Positions 8,651 to 15,574 of a stretch of DNA of 33,820 nt are shown piece by piece (the first letter of the stretch is position 1; every line of letters begins with the position of its first letter). The notes under the pieces were generated by a model. The model saw nothing but the letters and a program-made list of their open reading frames with translations. It had not been told where the DNA came from and did no database searches. The stretch is from an uncultured Veillonellaceae bacterium (GTDB taxonomy: Bacteria > Bacillota > Negativicutes > Selenomonadales > Selenomonadaceae), in contig CAMFES010000012.1 in assembly GCA_945949525.1 (NCBI GenBank), positions 1 to 33,820 on the forward strand, written 5' to 3'. The translations under genes and the position numbers were made by a program.

Positions 8651-8719
8651 AAAAGGATTCTCTGCAACGTGGCTGGCCGAATCACAATTCCGGTGCTGTT
8701 GCAAAGAATCCTTTTATGA
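8651..8719 (+). terminator. Long-stem hairpin terminator after the crotonase gene
   Basis: AAAAGGATTCT (8651-8661) plus GCAAC (8664-8668) pairs with GTTGC (8698-8702) plus AGAATCCTTTT (8705-8715): 16 bp with a 2x2 internal loop and a 29-base apical loop, starting 26 bases after the stop. The 3' arm ends in TTTT. It is symmetrical and could act on both strands. Confidence 0.7.
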
Positions 8720-8859
8720 AATACGATTCTGAGAGACTTACTACGCTAATGGAAGCAGTGCCGGACAGCAATCATATCCCTAGTGTCATCAGTGTACAGT
8801 ATTTTGTAAAAATTGTCAAGAAAATACAAGCTAAACATACGAAAGCCATCAGCAAATGA
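8716..8859 (+). CDS. Doubtful small ORF, 47 aa
   Basis: The frame runs from ATG 8716 (or TTG 8641, which starts before the terminator hairpin) to TGA 8857-8859. The peptide is mildly basic at its C-terminus (VKIVKKIQAKHTK) and resembles nothing I recognise. There is no Shine-Dalgarno before ATG 8716, since the hairpin's 3' arm is there. It may be a gene remnant or chance. The rest of the space 8860-8946 shows nothing else. Confidence 0.2.
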   Translation: MKYDSERLTTLMEAVPDSNHIPSVISVQYFVKIVKKIQAKHTKAISK

Positions 8860-8946
8860 AGCTAACCGGGCACCAATCGCCCCCGAGATCATTCACTGAT
8901 GACTTCTTTCTGCTAATTGTACCAATAGATATAGAATTGGTCAAGT

Positions 8947-9016
8947 AAAATATAAAAAGTGATTCCCTTCATGCTCGGACTGCTGCGAAAAGCAGGAGAT
9001 TCCGAGAGGAATCACT
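8947..9016 (-). terminator. Nested-hairpin terminator after the thiamine pyrophosphokinase gene
   Basis: Read on the minus strand, three nested stems stack: AGTGATTCC/GGAATCACT (9016-9008 with 8966-8958), CTCGGA/TCCGAG and TGCT/AGCA, followed by TTTTTATATTTT. It lies about 55 bases after the gene's stop and faces the plus-strand terminator at 8651, as expected between convergent genes. Confidence 0.8.
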
Positions 9017-9071
9017 CTCTATAGTGCGATTCTATCATAACATATCAAGAACAGTCAACGAATTTTTCAGG

Positions 9072-9812
9072 CTAATTGTTCTCATACCAGCATATATACA
9101 CAGCAATAATTCCGCTCTTTAAAGAAATGCATGCATTGTTGTTTTTTAACTCGTTGCTAACAGCGTAGGGGAGGCTCTGGTGCAAAACGGCATCTTCCAG
9201 TGGCCACAAAACGCTATCAATGGAAACACCTTCTGTTTTTTTCGTCAGTGGCAAAAGCGAAATGGCTTTGGGAGATTGTAAAAAGTTAAGATTAATTGAT
9301 TCTTTCTGGTGCAAGAAAAGTACAGCCTCCCAGTCATCTGCAATACATCCTTGCAGGTGACTGTGCCCAAAGGAAAAAATTGTACTGTAAGCGTGATCAA
9401 AGCGTCCGCCCATAGCACCTGTCAGTATGACAAAATATCCGGCTGATTCAGCCATTTCCAAGGCAAGCTGAGTATCGGTATAGTCTTTTTGCACAGGAAA
9501 TCTGGCAATTGGTACATCATTACTTTCAGCCCAGCTCCATGCCAGAGAACTGGCACTATCGCCGTCACCGATCAGCTTTTGTGGTAGCAGACCAGCACTA
9601 TAGCAACAGTCTATACCGTGGTCAATGCACCACAGCATCCGATGGCTGGCCACGTCCTTCAACCATCTCTCTGACGGAGCGCGGCCACCGCTGACCAGCA
9701 GTAGTTCCTGATCTGTTTTATGGTGAGATTGGTATTCCATTTGCAGGCCCGGCAGTACCAGGCAGTCATTCCTGAAGGTAACGTTCTTATTGTCGATATT
9801 ACACTGTACCAC
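9072..9812 (-). CDS. thiN: Thiamine pyrophosphokinase
   Basis: Converts thiamine plus ATP to thiamine pyrophosphate and AMP in the cytoplasm. Recognisable family blocks in order are LLVSGGRAPS (38-47), IGDGDS (81-86, metal/diphosphate binding), FPVQKDYTDTQLAL (105-118) and GAMGGRFDH (132-140). Length 246 aa is a little above the usual 210-230 because of about 35 extra N-terminal residues. The GTG start at 9812 has AGGGAG 12 bases upstream, inside a leader hairpin. An internal ATG at residue 25 lacks any Shine-Dalgarno but would give the more usual N-terminus. No other thiamine gene is adjacent and no TPP-riboswitch core is seen upstream. The gene is a monocistron between its own promoter and terminator. 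Confidence 0.9.
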   Translation of the reverse strand: MVQCNIDNKNVTFRNDCLVLPGLQMEYQSHHKTDQELLLVSGGRAPSERWLKDVASHRMLWCIDHGIDCCYSAGLLPQKLIGDGDSASSLAWSWAESNDVPIARFPVQKDYTDTQLALEMAESAGYFVILTGAMGGRFDHAYSTIFSFGHSHLQGCIADDWEAVLFLHQKESINLNFLQSPKAISLLPLTKKTEGVSIDSVLWPLEDAVLHQSLPYAVSNELKNNNACISLKSGIIAVYICWYENN

Positions 9813-9818
9813 TTAAAA

Positions 9819-9882
9819 GAGCCACTCCCTAAAAGACACAGCCCATATCTATAGACCATACGGGACTTGTGAGGAGTAGCTC
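9819..9882 (-). promoter_or_regulatory. Compact structured leader just before thiN
   Basis: On the minus strand GAGCTACTCC (from 9882) pairs with GGGAGTGGCTC ending at 9819, with one G-T pair. Inside, CACA-AG pairs with C-TGTG, and CCCGTAT pairs with ATATGGG around the loop GGTCTATAG. The stem's 3' arm contains the AGGGAG ribosome-binding sequence and is followed by TTTTAA and then the GTG start. It could therefore hide the ribosome-binding site or act as a short terminator. It matches no riboswitch class I recognise. Confidence 0.6.
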
Positions 9883-9893
9883 TTCATATCCGT

Positions 9894-9922
9894 ATTGTAA
9901 CTGATTTTTATACAAAAAGCAA
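9894..9922 (-). promoter_or_regulatory. Candidate promoter of thiN
   Basis: On the minus strand TTGCTT (9922-9917) and TACAAT (9899-9894) have exactly 17 bases between them. Transcription would begin near 9887, a few bases before the leader hairpin. Confidence 0.6.
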
Positions 9923-9956
9923 AAAACAAAATATCCGTATATCTGTTGAGCGGGCA

Positions 9957-9991
9957 ATTACATCCGATAATTTATACTTATCGGATGTAAT
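9957..9991. repeat. 14-bp perfect inverted repeat
   Basis: ATTACATCCGATAA at 9957-9970 and TTATCGGATGTAAT at 9978-9991 are separated by TTTATAC. No T-run follows on either strand. It sits upstream of the thiN promoter and could be an operator for a dimeric regulator, a cruciform, or a remnant of a small mobile element. Confidence 0.7.
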
Positions 9992-10221
9992 ATCCTCCAT
10001 CGCTGGAAATAACCATTAACATAATAGTAACTTGCGAAAGAATTTGTTTTGCAGGCTTTTTATTGTACGCTACTCTTTAGTCCAATAAATATCGGGCTGT
10101 TATAGATTTTTAGTAAATTATAACACAACGACACTTGCAGTTGCTATTTTTTTCAAAAATTTATTGGATGATGGCTTTTTATTGTATATCAAAACATGAA
10201 TATGACGCAAATTTAACATGA
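9992..10221. other. AT-rich intergenic stretch without a gene
   Basis: No convincing reading frame on either strand. It holds a direct repeat of GGCTTTTTATTGTA (about 10053 and 10173) and an inverted pair TCCAATAAAT (10081-10090) and ATTTATTGGA (10159-10168). The base composition is clearly more A/T than the flanking genes. I see no RNA gene in it. Confidence 0.5.
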
Positions 10222-10257
10222 AAACAGGCTGTGAACATATAACGTCACAGCCTGTTT
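10222..10257 (-). terminator. Terminator after metY
   Basis: A 13-bp stem, AAACAGGCTGTGA (10222-10234) with TCACAGCCTGTTT (10245-10257) around a 10-base loop. On the minus strand it ends in TTTT about 40 bases after the metY stop. Confidence 0.88.
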
Positions 10258-10294
10258 CTCTTCATCTTAGTAGCTTATTTTAATCTTTTTATCC

Positions 10295-11578
10295 TTACTT
10301 TACCGCTGCAAAGCCCTTTTCCAAATCAGCGATAATATCATCAATATGCTCAGTACCAATGGAAAGCCTGATAGTGTTCTGATAAATCCCCTGATCTGCC
10401 AGTTCCTCATCAGTGAGCTGGGAATGTGTAGTGGTAGCCGGATGAATAACCAGGCTCTTTACATCAGCTACATTGGCCAGCAGGGAGAAAATTTCCAGAT
10501 GGTCGATAAATGCATGAGCTTCCTTCTGACCGCCCTTGATGTTAAAGGTAAATATAGAATCGCCACCGTTAGGGAAATACTTCTCATACAGTGCATGATC
10601 AGGATGCTCCGGCAGGGATGGATGATTTACCTTCTCCACCTGTGGATGCTTGCTCAGGAACTCTACAACCTTCTTGGTGTTTTCTACATGGCGCTCAACA
10701 CGCAACGACAGAGTTTCTACACCCTGCAGCAGGATAAACGCATTGAAAGGAGAAATCGTAGCACCTGTATCGCGAAGCAGGATGGCTCTTACATACGTCA
10801 CAAAGGCAGCCGGTCCAACAGCTTCTGCAAAGGAAATACCATGATAGCTAGGATTTGGTGCAGCAATAGCCGGGAACTTATCGCTGGCCTTCCAGTCAAA
10901 TTTGCCAGAATCTACAATAATACCACCCAAAGAGGTACCATGACCGCCCAGGAACTTGGTCGCAGAATGTACCACGATATCGGCACCATGCTCAATAGGA
11001 CGAATCAGGTACGGGGTACCGAAGGTGTTATCAATAACCAGCGGCAGGCCGTGCTTGTGAGCGATAGCAGAAACCGCCTCAATATCAGGAATATCGCTGT
11101 TCGGATTGCCGAGAGTTTCCAGGTAAACGGCCTTGGTATTAGGCTGAATAGCCGCCTCCACCTCAGCCAGATTGTGTGCATCCACAAACGTGGTCTTGAT
11201 GCCGTAACGTGGCAGAGTATGTGCCAGCAGGTTAAAGCTGCCGCCATAAATGGTCTTCTGGGCTACGATATGATCGCCCTCACCGGCCAGAGCCTGAATG
11301 GTGTAATCAATAGCAGCTGCACCACTGGCTACTGCCAGACCGGCCACACCGCCCTCAAGGGCAGCTACGCGGCTCTCCAAAACTCCCTGAGTGGAGTTGG
11401 TCAGCCTGCCGTAGATATTGCCTGCATCGGCAAGACCAAAACGGGCTGCAGCGTGTGCGGAGTTTTTGAACACATAGGAGGTAGTCTGATAAATAGGCAC
11501 CGCCCTTGCATCTGTAGCCGGATCCGGCTGCTCCTGTCCAACGTGTAACTGCAGTGTCTCAAATTTATAGTTGCTCAT
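10295..11578 (-). CDS. metY: O-acetylhomoserine aminocarboxypropyltransferase (sulfhydrylase)
   Basis: PLP enzyme of the Cys/Met-metabolism family that makes homocysteine (or methionine) from O-acetylhomoserine and sulfide or methanethiol. Length 427 aa and the N-terminus [27 protein letters not shown] are typical of MetY rather than the shorter MetB/MetC. The PLP lysine is Lys208 in [21 protein letters not shown] and the [15 protein letters not shown]-terminus also fit. The start ATG has GAGG nine bases upstream. The gene stands alone, with its own promoter, a leader of about 265 nt and a terminator, which points to individual control by sulfur or methionine supply. Neither a SAM riboswitch nor a T-box is visible in the leader. 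Confidence 0.96.
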   Translation of the reverse strand: MSNYKFETLQLHVGQEQPDPATDARAVPIYQTTSYVFKNSAHAAARFGLADAGNIYGRLTNSTQGVLESRVAALEGGVAGLAVASGAAAIDYTIQALAGEGDHIVAQKTIYGGSFNLLAHTLPRYGIKTTFVDAHNLAEVEAAIQPNTKAVYLETLGNPNSDIPDIEAVSAIAHKHGLPLVIDNTFGTPYLIRPIEHGADIVVHSATKFLGGHGTSLGGIIVDSGKFDWKASDKFPAIAAPNPSYHGISFAEAVGPAAFVTYVRAILLRDTGATISPFNAFILLQGVETLSLRVERHVENTKKVVEFLSKHPQVEKVNHPSLPEHPDHALYEKYFPNGGDSIFTFNIKGGQKEAHAFIDHLEIFSLLANVADVKSLVIHPATTTHSQLTDEELADQGIYQNTIRLSIGTEHIDDIIADLEKGFAAVK

Positions 11579-11662
11579 AATAAAAACCTCATTTCAAATT
11601 AATTTATTTCAGATTATCTTACATTCTCGTATTGTCATATTGTCATTAACAAAGCAATAATG

Positions 11663-11725
11663 TCACCATACGGCGCATTCAGGCTTCAATCTGCTATCGA
11701 ATTCCACATCAGGATTCAATATCAT
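11663..11725 (-). CDS. Leader mini-ORF 2 upstream of metY (20 aa)
   Basis: ATG at 11725 to TGA at 11663, reading MILNPDVEFD-SRLKPECAVW. Its ATG overlaps the stop of mini-ORF 1 by 4 bases (ATGA), and AGGGGAGG lies just upstream, though only three bases from the ATG. It contains one Cys and one Trp near the end. The stop is 84 bases before the metY start. I recognise no homologue. It could be a leader peptide, a coupled pair with mini-ORF 1, or chance. Confidence 0.35.
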   Translation of the reverse strand: MILNPDVEFDSRLKPECAVW

Positions 11726-11790
11726 CTGCCTCCCCTGCACATGACAAAATTGCTCTGGTTCCAGGCGGAAAGTCTCGCTAATCTCTGCAT
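11722..11790 (-). CDS. Leader mini-ORF 1 upstream of metY (22 aa)
   Basis: ATG at 11790 is preceded by GAGGAG nine bases upstream, a good ribosome-binding site, about 54 bases after the predicted transcription start. The peptide starts MQRLARLSAW and ends NFVMCRGGR, so a Met-Cys pair lies close to the stop. Its position inside a long leader of a sulfur-assimilation gene makes a regulatory peptide plausible, but nothing beyond the ribosome-binding site and overlap supports it. Confidence 0.35.
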   Translation of the reverse strand: MQRLARLSAWNQSNFVMCRGGR

Positions 11791-11850
11791 ACCCTTTCAC
11801 TCCTCAATCCTTTAATCTTTTAATTTTATGTGGTCAAACCTTATGCGTGT

Positions 11851-11879
11851 ATATTAAACCTATTTGTCTAGTATGTCAA
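11851..11879 (-). promoter_or_regulatory. Promoter of metY
   Basis: On the minus strand a perfect TTGACA (11879-11874) and TAATAT (11856-11851) are separated by 17 bases, immediately after the preceding gene's terminator. Predicted start near 11844 gives a leader of about 265 nt. Confidence 0.8.
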
Positions 11880-11900
11880 TAGGTAATTGCATTTTTTTGT

Positions 11901-11941
11901 AAAAAAACATAAAAATAGGGACTAAACGCTACTTTAGTCCC
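11901..11941 (-). terminator. Terminator after the 76-aa gene
   Basis: GGGACTAAA (minus-strand 5' arm, 11941-11933) pairs with TTTAGTCCC (11926-11918), followed by TATTTTTATGTTTTTTT. Nine perfect pairs with a six-base loop. Confidence 0.92.
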
Positions 11942-11948
11942 AAATTCA

Positions 11949-12179
11949 TTAACATGAACTTCTTCCCAGCCGCGGGTGGCTGACATGACGCAGACTGCGG
12001 CGACGGATAATGCTCATGGCCGCTTTTAGCTCCACGTCTTCCCGCCCCGCCGACCACTCATACACACAGACAGGATTTTCCATTCCCAGCTCTCCGGCCG
12101 GCATGTAAACATATTCAGCGGTATTGACATCGCCAAAAATTACACCGGCCCGCAGCTCTGATTCTGTCATGGTCGCCAT
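11949..12179 (-). CDS. Hypothetical protein, 76 aa
   Basis: I do not recognise this protein. The start at ATG 12179 is chosen because AAAGGAGA lies six bases upstream; a longer frame to 12320 would run through a 15-bp tandem repeat and is unlikely to be coding. The N-terminal half is acidic (TESELRAG, GDVNTAEYVYMPAGELGMENP) and the C-terminus is basic (SIIRRRSLRHVSHPRLGRSS). No signal peptide or membrane helix is visible. It follows rarA by 116 bases on the same strand and ends at a strong terminator, so it may be the last gene of that unit or have its own promoter. Confidence 0.6.
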   Translation of the reverse strand: MATMTESELRAGVIFGDVNTAEYVYMPAGELGMENPVCVYEWSAGREDVELKAAMSIIRRRSLRHVSHPRLGRSSC

Positions 12180-12223
12180 AAAAATTCTCCTTTTATGTTC
12201 ATAATCATTCCCTCTGCACACGC

Positions 12224-12278
12224 TACAGGTATATGCAGGTGTATACGCTGCAGATATATATGCTACAAGTATGTATGC
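12224..12278. repeat. 15-bp imperfect tandem repeat
   Basis: Three consecutive units, TGCAGGTGTATACGC (12234-12248), TGCAGATATATATGC (12249-12263) and TACAAGTATGTATGC (12264-12278), follow a partial copy at 12224-12233. They fill the gap between rarA and the 76-aa gene. Confidence 0.75.
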
Positions 12279-12295
12279 AAGTGTATCTAGTGCTT

Positions 12296-13636
12296 TTACC
12301 GCCTGCGCTGCGGCCAGCATTTATTCAGATACTCACGGATATAATGCTCATGCCCGTTGTCAGAAGGACGATAATACACCCTGCCTTTCAGCTTGTCGGG
12401 CAGATATTGCTGCTCTGTAAAATTCCCCGGATAATCGTGCGGATAAATGTAGTCCAGGCCGTGTCCAAGCTTCGAGGCTCCCTTGTAATGAGCATCGCGC
12501 AGATGGGAAGGCACCGCACCGCAATCCGCCCTGCGCACTTCGGCCAGGGCCTCATCAACAGCCATATACGCGGCATTGCTTTTAGGAGCTGATGCCACAT
12601 ACGTGACAGCTTCAGCCAAGGGAATACGTCCCTCCGGCATTCCCACGAACTGCACAGCCTGCACAGCCGCCATAGCCACCACCAGCGCCATAGGGTCCGC
12701 GTTGCCTACATCCTCAGCGGCACAAATTGCCACACGGCGGGCAATAAAATTTGGATCCTCCCCACCGGCAATCATACGCGCCAGATAATGCACGGCCGCG
12801 TCAGGATCACTGCCGCGCATGCTCTTGATAAATGCAGACACAGTATCATAGTGGTTATCGCCCTTCTTGTCGTAATGCTGTATCCTCTCTCCAAAGAGAT
12901 TCTCCAGAAGACCCATATCTATGACCGTGCCATCCTCTGTCATGGATGCCGCCTGCTCCAAAAGATTCAGCGCCATGCGCCCGTCACCGCCGGAAAGGCG
13001 TATCAGGGCAGTTATAGCCTCCTCGTCACAGGCAAGATGGCGGCTGCCCAGACCCCGTTCACAGTCATTCAGCGCCTGCTCCAGCATCCTGCGAATATCG
13101 CTGTCGGACAGGGCATAGAGCCTTACGATGCGCACCCGGCTTAAAAGGGCATGATTTACCTCAAAAAAAGGATTTTCCGTGGTGGCACCAATCAAAATCA
13201 GCCTGCCATCCTCCACATAGGGAAGCAGCACATCCTGCTGGCTCTTGTTAAAACGATGAATCTCATCAATAAAGACAATTGTACGCTTTTGATAAAACTT
13301 TCTCTGCTCTGCCGCCTCATCCACAATGCGGCGGATATCGCCAATCCCTGAGGAAACAGCATTCAATCTTTTAAAGTGGCTGTTTGTAATGCCGGCAATC
13401 ATCATGGCAATGGTTGTTTTGCCCGTGCCGGGCGGCCCGAAAAGAATCATGGACGGAATCATATCCTGCTCAATCATCCGCCTGAGATACCGCCCCTCGC
13501 CCATAGCCTCCTCCTGTCCGATAAACTCGGCAAAATTGCGTGGGCGCATTCTCTGGGCCAGCGGCTCATATTTAGACTGGCTGCGGCTCTCTTCACGGGC
13601 AGCCGCCTCCGAAAACAAATCAAACCCCATCTCCAT
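12296..13636 (-). CDS. rarA: Replication-associated recombination ATPase RarA/MgsA
   Basis: Clamp-loader-like AAA+ ATPase that acts at stalled replication forks. Walker A GPPGTGKT is at residues 67-74, Walker B FIDEIHRFNKSQQD near 122-135, sensor 1 GATTENP and the arginine-finger region LLSRVR follow. The C-terminal RarA domain shows DVGNADP and the conserved HLRDAHYKGA. Length 446 aa is typical. AGGAG, placed nine bases before ATG 13636, lies inside the end of dut; the dut stop is two bases upstream of the rarA start, so the two are certainly cotranscribed and probably coupled. Confidence 0.96.
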   Translation of the reverse strand: MEMGFDLFSEAAAREESRSQSKYEPLAQRMRPRNFAEFIGQEEAMGEGRYLRRMIEQDMIPSMILFGPPGTGKTTIAMMIAGITNSHFKRLNAVSSGIGDIRRIVDEAAEQRKFYQKRTIVFIDEIHRFNKSQQDVLLPYVEDGRLILIGATTENPFFEVNHALLSRVRIVRLYALSDSDIRRMLEQALNDCERGLGSRHLACDEEAITALIRLSGGDGRMALNLLEQAASMTEDGTVIDMGLLENLFGERIQHYDKKGDNHYDTVSAFIKSMRGSDPDAAVHYLARMIAGGEDPNFIARRVAICAAEDVGNADPMALVVAMAAVQAVQFVGMPEGRIPLAEAVTYVASAPKSNAAYMAVDEALAEVRRADCGAVPSHLRDAHYKGASKLGHGLDYIYPHDYPGNFTEQQYLPDKLKGRVYYRPSDNGHEHYIREYLNKCWPQRRR

Positions 13637-13638
13637 AC

Positions 13639-14166
13639 CTAACTATCTCCTGTAGAGCCAAAGCCGCCCTGACGCCCTGTACCGTGCCCGGCTGCATCAC
13701 CATCCACGGTAAGATAATGATAAAAAATCCCCTGGGCAATCCGCATTCCACTGGGAATCTCCACGATATTTTCCCCATGATTAATAAGGGGCACCATAAT
13801 ATGCCCCTCATTATCAGGGTTATTGTAGTAATCAGCATCGATCACGCCTTGACTATTTATGCAGCTCACTCGGTTTTTTATTGAAAAGCCGGAGCGGACA
13901 TGCAGGCCAAGATATTCATCAGACTGCATATAAGCCTTTATCCCGGTGGGAACAAGAACCACCTGCCCTGGAGGCAGAGTCACATCTTCCGCGGCACGTA
14001 TATCATACCCGGCGCTGGCAGCGGTCTTTCTCTGCGGCAGCTCAATACCAACCTCTGCGTAGGCGGAAACCACCTCAAAGCCTCTTTGACGCCTGACGCC
14101 GTCAGCATGCTTTTCTTCCTGCCCCGACCCTCTACCTGCGGCAGCTTTATACTTCATGCTTTCCAT
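13639..14166 (-). CDS. dut: dUTP diphosphatase (trimeric)
   Basis: Hydrolyses dUTP to dUMP and pyrophosphate, keeping uracil out of DNA. All five family motifs are present: SAGYDIRA 51-58, RSGFSIKN 91-98, GVIDADYY 107-114, RIAQGIF 142-148 and RQGGFGSTG 165-173. About 28 N-terminal residues before FEVV are extra and poorly conserved. ATG 14166 overlaps the hfq stop by one base (TAATG) with no clear Shine-Dalgarno, which suggests reinitiation after hfq; a second ATG is at codon 4. Placement between hfq and rarA fits a nucleic-acid maintenance operon. Confidence 0.95.
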   Translation of the reverse strand: MESMKYKAAAGRGSGQEEKHADGVRRQRGFEVVSAYAEVGIELPQRKTAASAGYDIRAAEDVTLPPGQVVLVPTGIKAYMQSDEYLGLHVRSGFSIKNRVSCINSQGVIDADYYNNPDNEGHIMVPLINHGENIVEIPSGMRIAQGIFYHYLTVDGDAAGHGTGRQGGFGSTGDS

Positions 14167-14414
14167 TATACATGCTCGGCATTTTCAGCCTTTTTTTCAA
14201 AATTATCTACAGGACGGCTCATGGTAATGGTTGAAATAGCATGCTTATACACCAGCTGCTGCTTGCCCAAAGAATCCATGATAACCGTAAAATTATCAAA
14301 GCCCTTCACAAAGCCCTTAATCTGAAAACCGTTTACCAGATGAATAATAACGCTGACATTTTCCTTGCGAACCTGATTTAAAATGCTATCCTGTAAATTA
14401 ATTGCCTTTGTCAT
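14166..14414 (-). CDS. hfq: RNA chaperone Hfq
   Basis: Hexameric Sm-like RNA-binding protein that supports small-RNA regulation. It has Sm1 ([21 protein letters not shown]) and Sm2 (YKHAISTI) motifs, and N-terminal [22 protein letters not shown] is typical. Length 82 aa is the Firmicute form with a short acidic tail. AGGAGAGGG precedes the ATG. It lies 92 bases after miaA, the same neighbour as in many proteobacteria. Confidence 0.98.
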   Translation of the reverse strand: MTKAINLQDSILNQVRKENVSVIIHLVNGFQIKGFVKGFDNFTVIMDSLGKQQLVYKHAISTITMSRPVDNFEKKAENAEHV

Positions 14415-14506
14415 AATTTCCCTCTCCTAGCTACCTAAAACTCAAATCTACAAATCTCTTAATCATCTAACAAAAACTGCCGCCAAATTCCGCACCGGCT
14501 TCGGCA

Positions 14507-15574
14507 TCAAATCTGCCCGCCGAGCCAGCGCCGTACATCCCAAAGCATATTGTCAGCCAGCCTGGTCATGTCCGGATACAGCTCCGGCTGATACCAATGT
14601 ATGTAGGGCATGCGCCGGTACCAGGTCAGCTGACGTTTGGCAAAATGACGGCTGTTCTTCTTGATGTCAGCCACTGCCTGCTGCAATGCGGACTGCACCT
14701 GGTCATGTTCCTGGCTATGCATCCGGCTATCCGTGCCGCGTACCACCTGTGCGGATCCCTCCACAGCCAGAGCGGGCAACAGCTCCTTATAGCCAATACC
14801 CTTCATAGCCTGCGAATCAGGTGACACTCCTGCCGCCAGCAGCTGCATAATTTCCTGTTGCAGTCCTTGTGACATCATCAAATCAACTCGTTGATTTATT
14901 CTATCATACAATTTACAGCGCTGCCATGTCAAGCCAGCCACATAGGAATCATAAACCAATTGTCTGGATTTTTTCTGGGAAATCCTTTCACCGCCGACAT
15001 GATGCACTTCCAGCGCCCGTACTATGCGGCGAAAATCATTCACATGCAGCCTGGCCGCCGCCTCCGGATTCACTTTGGCCAGCATGCCATGCACGTATTC
15101 CCTGCCCTTTTCCACCGCCAGCCTCTCCAGATAATCCCGATATGCCGCATCCTCGCTCTGGCTGTTCAGCTGATAGCCCTCCAGCAGCGACTGAATATAA
15201 AGCCCCGTACCGCCCACCAGCAGGGGAATTTTGCCCTGCTGATTAAGCCCTGTGATAATCTCCTTTGCCTGCTGCAAAAAATCCATCAGGTTAAAGTTGG
15301 CATCAGGTGGCAGAATATCGACCATGTGATGACGTATTCCCGCCATTTCTTCAGGTGTTGGCTTGGCAGCTCCGATATTGAAGCCCCTGTACACAAGCAT
15401 GGAATCACCTGAGATAATCTCCGTGCCCAGTGCCTGGGCAAGCCTGATAGAAAGCGCTGTTTTGCCGGAAGCGGTAGGTCCCAGCAGCACCAAAAGCTTT
15501 TCACTCCGGGCAGTTTCATCAGCTTTTTCTTTTACTGACTTAACAGCCGAATTTATAGCTGAATTATCCTTCAT
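14507..15574 (-). CDS. miaA: tRNA dimethylallyltransferase MiaA
   Basis: Adds the dimethylallyl group to A37 of UNN-reading tRNAs. P-loop GPTASGKT is at residues 32-39, followed by ISGDSMLVYRGFNIGAAKPT, LVGGTGLYIQSLLEGY and the family's RRIVRALEV block; RQLTWYR is near the C-terminus. At 355 aa it is about 40 aa longer than E. coli MiaA, from a Lys/Glu-rich N-terminal extension of about 25 aa and an insertion around RGTDSRMHSQEHDQ near residue 290. ATG 15574 overlaps the upstream hydrolase stop by 4 bases (ATGA), indicating coupling. Confidence 0.97.
   Translation of the reverse strand: MKDNSAINSAVKSVKEKADETARSEKLLVLLGPTASGKTALSIRLAQALGTEIISGDSMLVYRGFNIGAAKPTPEEMAGIRHHMVDILPPDANFNLMDFLQQAKEIITGLNQQGKIPLLVGGTGLYIQSLLEGYQLNSQSEDAAYRDYLERLAVEKGREYVHGMLAKVNPEAAARLHVNDFRRIVRALEVHHVGGERISQKKSRQLVYDSYVAGLTWQRCKLYDRINQRVDLMMSQGLQQEIMQLLAAGVSPDSQAMKGIGYKELLPALAVEGSAQVVRGTDSRMHSQEHDQVQSALQQAVADIKKNSRHFAKRQLTWYRRMPYIHWYQPELYPDMTRLADNMLWDVRRWLGGQI

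Noticed and set aside
8958-9016. Nested inverted repeat as an insertion-sequence end
   Set aside because: It is followed by a T-rich tract on the minus strand just after the thiN stop and is fully explained as a terminator; no transposase or target duplication is seen.
9813-9890. TPP riboswitch before thiN
   Set aside because: The CTGAGA and ACCTGA conserved blocks are missing; the leader is a single stacked hairpin.
11579-11844. SAM riboswitch or T-box in the metY leader
   Set aside because: Neither the S-box core nor the T-box GGTGG motif with an antiterminator is present on the minus strand.
12180-12320. N-terminal extension of the 76-aa protein through the tandem repeat
   Set aside because: It would give an AY-rich repeated peptide and ignore the AAAGGAGA site directly before ATG 12179; it also overlaps the end of rarA.
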